A stretch of DNA of 11,303 nucleotides from Bacteroidota bacterium (GCA_023429365.1 JAEYVW010000255.1:1-11303), one strand, 5' to 3'; shown: positions 1-6,200, counted from the stretch's first letter. Numbers and translations are program-made. The notes: a model not told the origin generated them from the sequence alone.

Positions 1-149
1 GCTTCAATATAGTTGGCACTCACTGAACCGCTAGACCGAATAACCTGTTTTATATATTCTTTATTGATCACATCCCATTTCTACCTGGTACAAAAATCCC
101 TCACCGACTTTGCATAAGTATGAAACCCGTTCTCGAGCTCCTGAGACAT
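1..149 (-). pseudogene. Four-helix-bundle protein (23S rRNA intervening-sequence type), amber-interrupted and cut by the left edge
   Basis: Read on the minus strand from ATG 149-147, the first 22 codons give MSQELENGFHTYAKSVRDFC followed by TR. A TAG stop follows at 83-81. The same frame then continues open to the window edge with KWDVINKEYIKQVIRSSG and then SVSANYIEA. The pattern of a leading LEN/LE(E)R helix, FAK.VRDF, and then the very conserved RSSGSV.ANYIEA is the hallmark of the small four-helix-bundle family first known from 23S rRNA intervening sequences (S23/IVP), usually about 115-130 aa. Homology on both sides of the TAG in one frame shows a point nonsense mutation, for example TTG (Leu) to TAG, rather than a frameshift. 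A stop four codons upstream of the ATG supports the chosen start. Function in this family is unclear. It is too short and partial to be found by length-based gene calling. The 3' part lies outside the window. Confidence 0.72.
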
Positions 150-170
150 ATTGTTAGTTTAGTATCTAAA

Positions 171-289
171 CCTTGTCCCTTGTCCCTTGTACCTTGTACC
201 TTGTCCCTTGCCCCTTGCCCCTTGTACCTTGTCCCTTGTACCTTGTACATTGTCCCTTGTCCCTTGTCCCTTGTACCTTGTCCCTTGTA
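171..289. repeat. Heptamer tandem repeat, 17 units of CCTTGTM
   Basis: From 171 to 289 the plus strand is an uninterrupted period-7 array. Nearly every unit is CCTTGTC or CCTTGTA. Two adjacent units are CCTTGCC (206-219) and one is CATTGTC (248-254); a degenerate unit CCTTAAT follows at 290. On the minus strand the units read TACAAGG/GACAAGG. Because 7 is not a multiple of 3 and the unit contains no stop, the array is open in several frames and creates spurious ORFs with SLVPCTL-like periodic peptides. It fills the space between the stop codon of pyrR (292-294) and the start of the interrupted four-helix-bundle gene (149), so it is intergenic. There is no higher-order period: the C/A choice at the seventh base is irregular. 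The array lacks spacers and is not CRISPR. Confidence 0.97.
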
Positions 290-291
290 CC

Positions 292-816
292 TTAATCCAA
301 AATAACCACTTCCTCCCTTTCATCCTTCTCTTTCCACAGCACCCTTACCTTTTGGGAAATGATCGAATCGATGGCTTTACCAACATAATCGGGCTGGATC
401 GGGAGTTGGCGGCTGAACCGGCGATCGATCAATACACATAATTCCACTTTCTCAGGACGGCCAAAAGCCAGCAGGGCATCGAGTGCAGCACGGATAGTGC
501 GGCCAGTGTACAATACGTCATCTATGAGTACCACTTTTTTCTTCTCAAGCGAGAAAGGTATATCCGTCTGGTTGGCAACATGCAGACCCTGCCGGACATC
601 ATCGCGATAAAATGTGATGTCCAGTTTACCATAGTGAATTTTTGATTGGGGAAACTCCTTCCTGATCTCAGCCACTACCCTGTCGGATAAATAGATGCCG
701 CGCGGCTGTATACCTATCAGGACCGTATCGTCCAACTGGGTATTATTTTCCAGGATCTGGTGAGCCAGGCGCCTGATAGTAATGGCGAGTTGTTGTTCCG
801 ATAAAATAGATTTCAA
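292..816 (-). CDS. pyrR: Bifunctional pyr regulator / uracil phosphoribosyltransferase PyrR
   Basis: This is a type I phosphoribosyltransferase fold protein of the PyrR family. Family members bind pyr mRNA in a UMP-dependent way and/or make UMP from uracil and PRPP. Visible features on a 174-aa product are the GIQPRG loop (about residues 35-40), the RDD segment (71-73), and the PRPP-binding loop VVLIDDVLYTGRT (95-107) with its acidic pair D99-D100. The conserved C-terminal half contains DRRFSRQLPIQPDYVGK. Length is typical (about 175-180 aa). The start is uncertain because there is no ATG near the N-terminus. TTG 816-814 gives MKSILSEQQL, which fits the usual family start. A longer form from TTG 843-841 adds nine residues (MLFLQKISF). 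The TTTG at 844-841 in a CCTCTTTG context could instead be a promoter -7 element, favouring the shorter form. No pyr biosynthetic genes are adjacent. The stop codon abuts the heptamer array. Confidence 0.93.
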   Translation of the reverse strand: MKSILSEQQLAITIRRLAHQILENNTQLDDTVLIGIQPRGIYLSDRVVAEIRKEFPQSKIHYGKLDITFYRDDVRQGLHVANQTDIPFSLEKKKVVLIDDVLYTGRTIRAALDALLAFGRPEKVELCVLIDRRFSRQLPIQPDYVGKAIDSIISQKVRVLWKEKDEREEVVILD

Positions 817-891
817 GAATGATATTTTTTGTAAAAATAACAAAGAGGTGGCCTTTATGCTTATTTTTTACGCCCGGATCTGTTTACCATG

Positions 892-920
892 AAAAAAAAT
901 TGGGGCTGTAAGGCCCCAAT
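892..920 (-). terminator. Intrinsic terminator of the first barrel gene
   Basis: A perfect 8-bp stem, ATTGGGGC (899-906) with GCCCCAAT (913-920), has a 6-nt loop. On the minus strand it is followed directly by eight T residues (plus-strand A run 892-899). It sits about 20 bp downstream of the stop codon of the outer-membrane protein gene ending at 941 and separates it from pyrR. Confidence 0.92.
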
Positions 921-940
921 TCAAGTACATTAAGATTCGA

Positions 941-1522
941 TCACCTGCGTCTTGTGGACTTACCATGCATAAACTGGTAAAAAACTCCAAACTGGAAAAC
1001 GCTGTTCTTAGCTTCGAAACTATCATCATCGCTGATATTGCTGATGCCAAGATTGTAACGGGCATCGATCCCAAAACCCGAAGAGAACAGGTAACCCGCA
1101 CCAAAAGCCCAGGAAAAGTCTATGGTAGACAGATCATCCTTTACGTCAACTTCCACATCTCCAATTTTTCTTTCGGCAGATACCAGGAAACCAAGTTGTG
1201 GACCTGTTTGAAGCCTGAAACCATCATTGGTCATGTATTGCGCCAACAGCGGGACATTGATGTAATTGAGTTTTAGTTTTACATTGTCATCTTTACCTCC
1301 CTGCATTGAAAAGACGAGTTCGGGTTGGAGAGCAAACTGCCGTGTAATATGAATATGCGCCAGCCCCCCGACGTGAAGTCCGGCCTTGCTGTTATAATCA
1401 TCGCCGCCATCAATTCCCACACTGGATAAGTTTACTCCTGCTTTGATCCCAAAATGTGTTTGCTGTGCTTTTACCAATGAAAAAAAAGAACTGAGAACCA
1501 CGATACAAAGTAATTTTTTCAT
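941..1522 (-). CDS. PorT-family outer-membrane beta-barrel protein (barrel A)
   Basis: The 193-aa product begins with a Sec signal peptide (MKKLLCIVVLSSFFSLVKA, cleavage near residue 19). The mature N-terminus, QQTHFGIKAGVNLSS, is the typical first strand of the small PorT-like outer-membrane barrel family (OMP_b-brl_2 type) abundant in Bacteroidota. Alternating hydrophobic/polar strands follow, including FALQPELVFSMQGG, LNYINVPLLAQY, FRLQTGPQLGFLV, the glycine-rich FGAGYLFSSGFGIDARYNLGISNI and the last strand FQFGVFYQF. A specific function cannot be read from the sequence; members are usually called 'porin family' without proven transport. Oddly, the protein does not end at the last strand's aromatic residue. 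It has a nine-residue basic tail (MHGKSTRRR), unusual for a barrel whose C-terminal residue normally guides assembly. It is paralogous in layout to the next gene upstream (1778-2407) and is followed by its own terminator. Confidence 0.88.
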   Translation of the reverse strand: MKKLLCIVVLSSFFSLVKAQQTHFGIKAGVNLSSVGIDGGDDYNSKAGLHVGGLAHIHITRQFALQPELVFSMQGGKDDNVKLKLNYINVPLLAQYMTNDGFRLQTGPQLGFLVSAERKIGDVEVDVKDDLSTIDFSWAFGAGYLFSSGFGIDARYNLGISNISDDDSFEAKNSVFQFGVFYQFMHGKSTRRR

Positions 1523-1718
1523 ACAAAATGATTTTATTGACCATCTTATGTCTAAAATGCTGCCATATTTAAGTTAAGATACACGTAACACGGTACCGGC
1601 GATTTTCTTTGAAATCTCCGCAAAGCTGTGATGTATAATGGGAAATAAAATCAACAACTAATTCCGTACAAAAGGAGACTATTCTACATCTTCGCCGACA
1701 ACTACCTGGATAAAAAGG
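1523..1718. other. Intergenic region with possible short plus-strand transcript
   Basis: No convincing coding sequence is seen. It must hold the promoter of the minus-strand gene starting at 1522, but no clear TAnnTTTG box is visible there. On the plus strand, TTTGAA (1608-1613) is followed by TATAAT (1634-1639) and then about 110 bp later by a perfect hairpin with six T residues (1719-1750). This arrangement could make a roughly 100-nt RNA. The -35/-10 spacing (20 bp between hexamers) is long and the boxes are not the usual Bacteroidota type, so this is only a possibility. An inverted CTTTG/CAAAG pair (1607-1611, 1621-1625) overlaps the candidate promoter. Confidence 0.3.
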
Positions 1719-1750
1719 AAGGCTGACTTAGTTATAAGTCAGCCTTTTTT
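1719..1750. terminator. Strong terminator hairpin, potentially bidirectional
   Basis: A perfect 12-bp stem, AAGGCTGACTTA (1719-1730) with TAAGTCAGCCTT (1735-1746), has a 4-nt loop GTTA. On the minus strand it lies 27 bp past the stop of the barrel gene ending at 1778 and is followed by a T-rich stretch (complement of 1712-1717), so it should end that transcript. On the plus strand the stem runs straight into T residues 1745-1750, so it would also stop a rightward transcript. Confidence 0.9.
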
Positions 1751-1777
1751 CGATTTGGTTTATCGGTTGAACGGTTA

Positions 1778-2407
1778 TTATTTACCGCCAAACATATAGC
1801 CGATGCGGATACCAAAGAATCTGTTCTTGGTAGAATAGTCACCATCACCCAAGGCGATGTTGCTAAGACCTAAATTGTAGTTTACAGCAGCGAAAAATCC
1901 ATTCGCGAATTCATAACCCGCCAGGATATTACCAGAAGCTTCGAAAGGTTTGACATCATCTTCCGCTTCGTCGTTTCCGAAATTGATGTCTTCAGTTTCG
2001 GTAGAGCCATTTTCTTTATACTTTGCTTTACCGCTGATACCATATCCCAGTACAGGACCCAGGCCACCAAAGAATTTACCATTCCCCGCCTGTGTTTTGA
2101 AAATAAAGTTAAGTGGCACTTCAATGTAGTTCAGCGTTTGTGTTGCTTCATCATTGCCCGACTTCATCTTCCCACCTTTCTGGTTAAAGTTCAGTCCAGG
2201 CTGGAAAGCGAAATTTTCGCTGATGCCCATATCGGCCAGGAAGCCTACACTGAAGCCGATTTTGCTGTCAGTAGTAATGGACACACCTTCGATCTTTGTT
2301 TTCATGGATGCAAAACTGGTGCCCGCTGTAACACCAAATTTGGTTTGTGCGAAAGCGAATACGCTTACAAACAGCATAAGAGATAAACTCAGGATTAGTT
2401 TTTTCAT
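1778..2407 (-). CDS. PorT-family outer-membrane beta-barrel protein (barrel B)
   Basis: The 209-aa product has a clear signal peptide, MKKLILSLSLMLFVSVFAFA, cut before QTKFGVTAGTSFASM. The body has barrel strands matching the neighbouring barrel A in order: FAFQPGLNFNQKGGK, LNYIEVPLNFIFK, a central glycine-rich strand pair (FFGGLGPVLGYGISG) and GFFAAVNYNLGLSNIALGDG. It ends with FFGIRIGYMFGGK, close to the expected aromatic C-terminal strand. An acidic, low-hydrophobicity stretch around residues 135-155 (NGSTETEDINFGNDEAEDD) is probably an extracellular loop. Function is unassigned; small porin-like or structural outer-membrane roles are possible. A TATGTTTG box 47 bp upstream of the ATG and a terminator after the stop suggest a single-gene transcript. 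Confidence 0.9.
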   Translation of the reverse strand: MKKLILSLSLMLFVSVFAFAQTKFGVTAGTSFASMKTKIEGVSITTDSKIGFSVGFLADMGISENFAFQPGLNFNQKGGKMKSGNDEATQTLNYIEVPLNFIFKTQAGNGKFFGGLGPVLGYGISGKAKYKENGSTETEDINFGNDEAEDDVKPFEASGNILAGYEFANGFFAAVNYNLGLSNIALGDGDYSTKNRFFGIRIGYMFGGK

Positions 2408-2454
2408 AAAATATTAGCTTTAGTTTAGATAGCCTTGTTTTAAATAGGCCGCGA

Positions 2455-2462
2455 CAAACATA
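2455..2462 (-). promoter_or_regulatory. Bacteroidota-type -7 element (TATGTTTG) for barrel B
   Basis: The minus strand reads TATGTTTG, a full match to the Bacteroidota primary-sigma -7 consensus TAnnTTTG. It lies 47 bp upstream of the ATG at 2407. No good TTTG -33 box is seen at the expected distance. The same octamer occurs upstream of the next barrel gene. Confidence 0.5.
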
Positions 2463-2564
2463 ATATCCAGTTGTTCAATCTAATAACATCAGGAACTAAA
2501 AACAGCGATTTTCGGAAATATCCTCCGTTAAAATCCGAGTGGAGACCGGTAAATATGCTAACAC

Positions 2565-2593
2565 AAAAAGCCATCCCGGTTGCCCGGGATGGC
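2565..2593 (-). terminator. Intrinsic terminator of barrel C
   Basis: A 10-bp perfect stem, GCCATCCCGG (2570-2579) with CCGGGATGGC (2584-2593), has a 4-nt loop. On the minus strand it is followed by five T residues (2569-2565). It lies 23 bp beyond the stop codon of the barrel gene at 2617. Confidence 0.93.
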
Positions 2594-2616
2594 CGAAAAC
2601 TAACACTGCTTGAGAC

Positions 2617-3159
2617 TTATTTGCTGCCTATCGGCAAAATATATCCGAGGCGAACTCCGAAAAATCCGCTATTGCTACCATCTTTATGTGAGCTCTGATA
2701 GCGAATACCTGCTTCAAAATTGTTGAAGATGTAACCTGCGCCAGCTGCCCAGGTAAATGCGCCATCGGATTCTTTTGATTCGAATTCGCCGCCTTTGATT
2801 TTGGCACCATAGATACCATAGCCAACCTGTGGTTCTACATAAATACCGTTGAAGTTGTGACGATATCCAGCCAGGATGGGGATCATGGTGCTGGTGATTT
2901 TGTCTGCACCTAGCATTTCTTTGATGTCCTTTTTAGCACCAGATACAAGCAGACCTGATGTCAGTGAAATCTGGCCTGCTTCACTGATACCATAGAGTCC
3001 TTTTACTGTAACTCCAATACCAGGCTTGCTATTATCGGCTGCGTCTCCAGTGGGGAGGGCCAATTCAACAGCAGGGCTCAATTGAAAGCTGCCTTGTTGA
3101 GCAAAACTACCAACAGCAATTGCAGTCAATGCGAAAATGGATAGGAAAACTTTTTTCAT
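2617..3159 (-). CDS. Outer-membrane beta-barrel protein (barrel C)
   Basis: The 180-aa product starts at ATG 3159-3157, giving the signal peptide MKKVFLSIFALTAIAVGSFA followed by QQGSFQLSPAVELALP. The frame stays open 40 codons further upstream (to 3279), but that extension would place the signal peptide internally and cross the likely promoter, so it is rejected. Barrel-like strands include ISLTSGLLVSGA, IPILAGYRHNFNGIYVEP, VGYGIYGAKI, FTWAAGAGYIFNNFEAGIRY and the terminal GFFGVRLGYILPIGSK. It is more divergent than barrels A and B: it starts with a 'GSFQLSPAVELALPTG' type strand rather than 'FGxxAG'. It belongs to the general outer-membrane beta-barrel group with no specific role visible. 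It has its own terminator and a TATGTTTG box. Confidence 0.88.
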   Translation of the reverse strand: MKKVFLSIFALTAIAVGSFAQQGSFQLSPAVELALPTGDAADNSKPGIGVTVKGLYGISEAGQISLTSGLLVSGAKKDIKEMLGADKITSTMIPILAGYRHNFNGIYVEPQVGYGIYGAKIKGGEFESKESDGAFTWAAGAGYIFNNFEAGIRYQSSHKDGSNSGFFGVRLGYILPIGSK

Positions 3160-3193
3160 ACGAGGTTTTTTGGTTTGGTTAATAATTATAACA

Positions 3194-3201
3194 CAAACAT
3201 A
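3194..3201 (-). promoter_or_regulatory. Bacteroidota-type -7 element (TATGTTTG) for barrel C
   Basis: The minus strand carries TATGTTTG 34 bp upstream of the ATG at 3159. This would give a 5' leader of about 28-30 nt. It is identical to the box before barrel B, and the following base is also shared (TATGTTTGT). No clear -33 TTTG. Confidence 0.5.
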
Positions 3202-3316
3202 AAATGGCGTTGTCTCAGTGTTCACTACGCGTTGCTCGAAATGAAGATTCTGATGTATGAATTGCATAAAAACTATCAACGATATAATCTTCTTTTATTA
3301 CTCATCGCAATCGCAA

Positions 3317-3341
3317 AATAAAAAAGCCCCGAACGGGGCTT
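3317..3341 (-). terminator. Intrinsic terminator of pruA
   Basis: Stem AAGCCCC (3324-3330) pairs with GGGGCTT (3335-3341) around loop GAAC. On the minus strand the stem is followed by an uninterrupted T run (complement of A residues 3320-3325). It lies about 25 bp downstream of the pruA stop codon and upstream of the barrel C promoter. Confidence 0.92.
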
Positions 3342-3366
3342 AATATTTTGGACTATAAACTCTGCA

Positions 3367-4998
3367 TTACTCTTCACCCATAAACGGATAACGATAATCA
3401 ACTGGCGGATCAAATGTTTCTTTGATGGTGCGGGCGCTTAACCATCTGTAAAGATTTAATATCGATCCCGCTTTATCATTGGTGCCACTTCCGCGGGCGC
3501 CACCAAAAGGCTGCTGCCCTACTACTGCCCCGGTTGGTTTGTCGTTGATATAAAAGTTACCCGCAGCATCCCTTAGCCTGGTGGTTGCCAGTTCAATGGC
3601 TGCTCTGTCCTTCGCGATGACCGATCCCGTAAGCGCATAAGGTGATGTTGTGTTGACCAAATCAATTGTTTTTTCAAAACTATTAGCGGGGTAAACATAG
3701 ACCGTAAGTACCGGGCCGAAGATCTCTTCGCACATACTCACGTATTTTGGATCTTTTGCTTCTATCACTGTGGGCTGGATAAAATATCCCTCTTTTTTAT
3801 CGCATTTTCCACCCACCCATACTTCGGCTTTTTTATCTTTTTTCGCGTTGTCAATATAGGATTTAATCTTGTCAAAACTTTTTTCATCGATCACCGCGTT
3901 GACGAAGTTGGTGAAATTCTCAACAGTGCCCATCTTCAGGCCTTTCACTCCCGCGACCAGTCTCTTTTTTACTTCTTCAGCCAGGTTGGACGGGATATAG
4001 GCCCGTGAGGCCGCCGAACATTTCTGCCCCTGGAATTCAAAAGCACCACGCAAAAGTGCAGTTACAACAGTGTCGACATCAGCCGACTTATGCACCAGGA
4101 CAAAATCCTTACCGCCGGTCTCACCTACGATGCGCGGGTAAGAACGGTACATCGACATGTTTTTACCAATTGTTTCCCACATGGTGTTAAACACACCTGT
4201 AGACCCGGTAAAGTGTACACCAGCGAAATCAGTGTGGTTAAAGCAAACCTTTCCGAGTGTGGGGCCATCAACGAAAACCAGGTTGATAACACCGTCGGGT
4301 AAGCCCGCTTCTTTCAGGATGCGCATGAACATCTGTGCAGAATACACCTGCGTGTTTGCCGGTTTCCATACCACCACATTGCCACACATGGCAGCCGACG
4401 TGGGCAGGTTACCACCAATAGCGGTGAAATTAAACGGCGTGACGGCGAGTACAAAACCTTCGAGCGGCCGATACTCCATCCTGTTATGCATCCCCGGTCC
4501 GCTGATCGGTTGTTGTTTATAGATCTCACTGAGAAAATGAACATTAAAACGCAGGAAATCGATCAGTTCACAAGCTGAATCGATCTCTGCCTGGTATGCA
4601 TTTTTACTTTGTCCCAGCATGGTAGTACCATTCATAAAGGGACGATATTTTGTCGCGATCAGGTCGGCAGCCTTTAGGAAGATCCCCGCGCGGCTCTCCC
4701 AGCTCATCGCGGCCCAGCTTTCTTTCGCAGCGAGGGCGGCATCAATAGCCTGCTGGACATGTTTTTCTTCACCTGCATGAAAATAACCGAGGGTATGACT
4801 GATCTCGTGAGGCGGGTGAATAGCTATTTTCTTGTTGGTTCTTACTTCCTTACTTCCGATATACATCGGAATATCAATCTCTTCTTTTTTAAGTTCTTTT
4901 AAAACTGCTTTTAGTCTTTTTTTCTCCGGTGAGCCCGGTGCATACGATAGTACCGGCTCATTGGTCGGCAGCGGGTATGAAAATGTTCCTATACTCAT
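3367..4998 (-). CDS. pruA: L-glutamate gamma-semialdehyde dehydrogenase (1-pyrroline-5-carboxylate dehydrogenase)
   Basis: An NAD-dependent aldehyde dehydrogenase of 543 aa that oxidises glutamate-5-semialdehyde to glutamate, the second step of proline catabolism (EC 1.2.1.88). Diagnostic pieces in order are TPFNFTAIGGN (187-197, substrate/cofactor pocket), WKPANT (211-216), FTGSTGVF (263-270, NAD-binding turn), VGETGGK with catalytic Glu293, GQKCSA with nucleophile Cys327, EEIFGPV (424-430) and GQQPFGGARGSGTNDKAG near 494-511. The length and the N-terminal ANEPVLSYAPGS-like lead match the long single-domain P5CDH group (ALDH4A1-like), not the bifunctional PutA. The start is well fixed by GGAGG six bases upstream of the ATG, a strong Shine-Dalgarno for this phylum. 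prfB lies 61 bp upstream in the same direction, so read-through is possible. A strong terminator follows. No proline dehydrogenase is in the window. Confidence 0.96.
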   Translation of the reverse strand: MSIGTFSYPLPTNEPVLSYAPGSPEKKRLKAVLKELKKEEIDIPMYIGSKEVRTNKKIAIHPPHEISHTLGYFHAGEEKHVQQAIDAALAAKESWAAMSWESRAGIFLKAADLIATKYRPFMNGTTMLGQSKNAYQAEIDSACELIDFLRFNVHFLSEIYKQQPISGPGMHNRMEYRPLEGFVLAVTPFNFTAIGGNLPTSAAMCGNVVVWKPANTQVYSAQMFMRILKEAGLPDGVINLVFVDGPTLGKVCFNHTDFAGVHFTGSTGVFNTMWETIGKNMSMYRSYPRIVGETGGKDFVLVHKSADVDTVVTALLRGAFEFQGQKCSAASRAYIPSNLAEEVKKRLVAGVKGLKMGTVENFTNFVNAVIDEKSFDKIKSYIDNAKKDKKAEVWVGGKCDKKEGYFIQPTVIEAKDPKYVSMCEEIFGPVLTVYVYPANSFEKTIDLVNTTSPYALTGSVIAKDRAAIELATTRLRDAAGNFYINDKPTGAVVGQQPFGGARGSGTNDKAGSILNLYRWLSARTIKETFDPPVDYRYPFMGEE

Positions 4999-5004
4999 GT
5001 TGAA

Positions 5005-5019
5005 CCTCCAAAATTTTGG
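5005..5019 (-). promoter_or_regulatory. pruA ribosome binding site overlapping a 12-bp palindrome
   Basis: On the minus strand GGAGG (5009-5005) precedes the pruA ATG by six bases. It overlaps by two bases a perfect 12-bp palindrome CCAAAATTTTGG (5008-5019). The palindrome has no loop, so it is more suited to binding a dimeric protein than to forming an RNA hairpin. A regulatory role is inference. Confidence 0.5.
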
Positions 5020-5059
5020 GGTGAATTATTTGATCATTGAAATTAAACCTGGCTTATAC

Positions 5060-6140
5060 TCACACTTCACTCATCAGGTACGCCTTTATAAATCCATCCA
5101 GTTCGCCATCCATCACCGGTTGCACGTTTCCCGTTTCAAAATCTGTACGATGATCCTTTATCATTTTATATGGATGGAAAACATAGCTTCGAATCTGGCT
5201 GCCCCACTCAATTTTCTTCTTACTGGCATTGGTGGCATCCCGCAGCTCATTTCGCTTACGAAGTTCTTCTTCATATAACCGGCTTTTCAGCATGGTCATC
5301 GCCTTTTCACGGTTGCCCAGTTGCGAGCGCTCTGTCTGGCACACTACCACGATACCGGTGGGAATATGCGTGAGCATTACTTTTGTTTCTACCTTGTTCA
5401 CATTCTGACCGCCGGCGCCGCCGCTACGGGCTGTTTCCATTTTCACATCGGCGTCTTTGATCTCTATATTAATAGTATCGTCCACCAGGGGATATACAAA
5501 AACCGAACAAAAAGAGGTATGTCTCCTGGCATTGCTGTCGAAAGGAGAAATCCGTACGAGGCGATGTACACCGCTTTCTGCTTTCAAAAAACCATAGGCA
5601 AACTCACCATCGAACTGCAATGTGGCAGTTTTAATTCCAGCGCCATCGCCCCATACCCAGTCCAGTTCTGTAACCTTCCACCCTTTCTTTTCTCCATACA
5701 TGCGATACATACGAGCCAGCATCTCGGCCCAGTCCTGGCTCTCAGTACCACCTGCACCGGAGTTGATCTGCAAAACAGCCGGCAATTCATCTTCGGGTTC
5801 ATTGAGTGTTGCCTTGAATTCTGCATCTTCCAGTGCATCGAGAGCTTTCTGATAAGCGTCCTTTGTTTCTTCCTCCGTGGCGTCGCCTGCTTTCCAAAAC
5901 TCGAACAGCACAGCAAAATCCTCCACCGCGGTCTCGGTAGATTCATACAACTTTACCCAGTACTCGTTAATTTTTACATTTTTGAGTATCTCGGTAGCTC
6001 TTTTGTTATCGTCCCAAAAACCTGGACTTAGTGAAAGCTGCCTGTCTTCTTCAATTTTATATCGTCGGTTCTCGACGTCAAAGAAACCTCCTTATCCCGG
6101 CAATGCGGGACCGCATATCCTGTAATTTTTCTGTTGTCAT
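5060..6140 (-). CDS. prfB: Peptide chain release factor 2, with programmed +1 frameshift
   Basis: RF2 ends translation at UGA and UAA codons. The gene starts at ATG 6140-6138 and reads [20 protein letters not shown] up to an in-frame TGA at 6080-6078. A +1 shift on CTT continues as [20 protein letters not shown] and then [12 protein letters not shown], joining the long frame that ends at 5060. The full product is about 359 aa, the normal RF2 length. Key elements are the stop-codon-recognition tripeptide SPF (about residues 198-200), which is specific to RF2, and the catalytic GGQ (243-245) in [12 protein letters not shown]. The segment open in one frame from 5950 begins with a TTG and is not the true start: it would lose the N-terminal 63 residues. 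pruA follows 61 bp downstream. A TAATTTTG box lies 6 bp upstream of the ATG, so the mRNA may be nearly leaderless. Confidence 0.96.
6077..6092 (-). promoter_or_regulatory. prfB programmed +1 frameshift signal
   Basis: The minus strand reads AGG AGG TTT CTT TGA C. The internal Shine-Dalgarno-like AGGAGG (6092-6087) is three bases before the slippery CTT (6083-6081), followed by the poor-context stop TGA C. Spacing is the same as in the well-known Escherichia coli site (AGGGGG TAT CTT TGA C). When RF2 is scarce, the ribosome slips from CTT to TTT and decodes GAC; when it is plentiful, translation stops. This is autoregulation of RF2. Confidence 0.95.
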
Positions 6141-6146
6141 AGGCCG

Positions 6147-6154
6147 CAAAATTA
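6147..6154 (-). promoter_or_regulatory. Bacteroidota-type -7 element (TAATTTTG) for prfB
   Basis: TAATTTTG on the minus strand fully matches TAnnTTTG and ends 6 bp before the prfB ATG at 6140. If used, transcription would begin within a few bases of the start codon. The -33 position does not show a clear TTTG. Confidence 0.4.
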
Positions 6155-6200
6155 AGGAAGTTTGGGTTTTAATCTTTAGACCTATCACCAGACATTTCAA

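Noticed and set aside
171..289. CRISPR-like repetitive array
   Set aside because: The units are 7 bp with no unique spacers, and there are no cas genes; it is a simple tandem repeat.
120..441. Open frames with SLVPCTL/YLVPCPL periodic peptides on the plus strand
   Set aside because: They are the translation of the 7-bp repeat array and the antisense of pyrR; the periodicity is a by-product of a stop-free heptamer.
3160..3279. 40-codon N-terminal extension of barrel C
   Set aside because: It would bury a standard signal peptide and run through the TATGTTTG promoter element; the start at 3159 is preferred.
3242..3300. Inverted repeat GAAGATT/AATCTTC flanking about 43 bp
   Set aside because: Only seven base pairs with a long AT-rich loop; likely chance.
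5321..6031. 236-codon plus-strand open frame antisense to prfB
   Set aside because: It is antisense to a well-supported conserved gene, its Cys/His/Ile-rich translation has no recognisable domain, and no promoter or ribosome binding site is seen.
6078..6140. prfB as a pseudogene because of the in-frame TGA
   Set aside because: The stop lies in a perfect programmed +1 frameshift context (AGGAGG, CTT TGA C) and the downstream frame is a full RF2.
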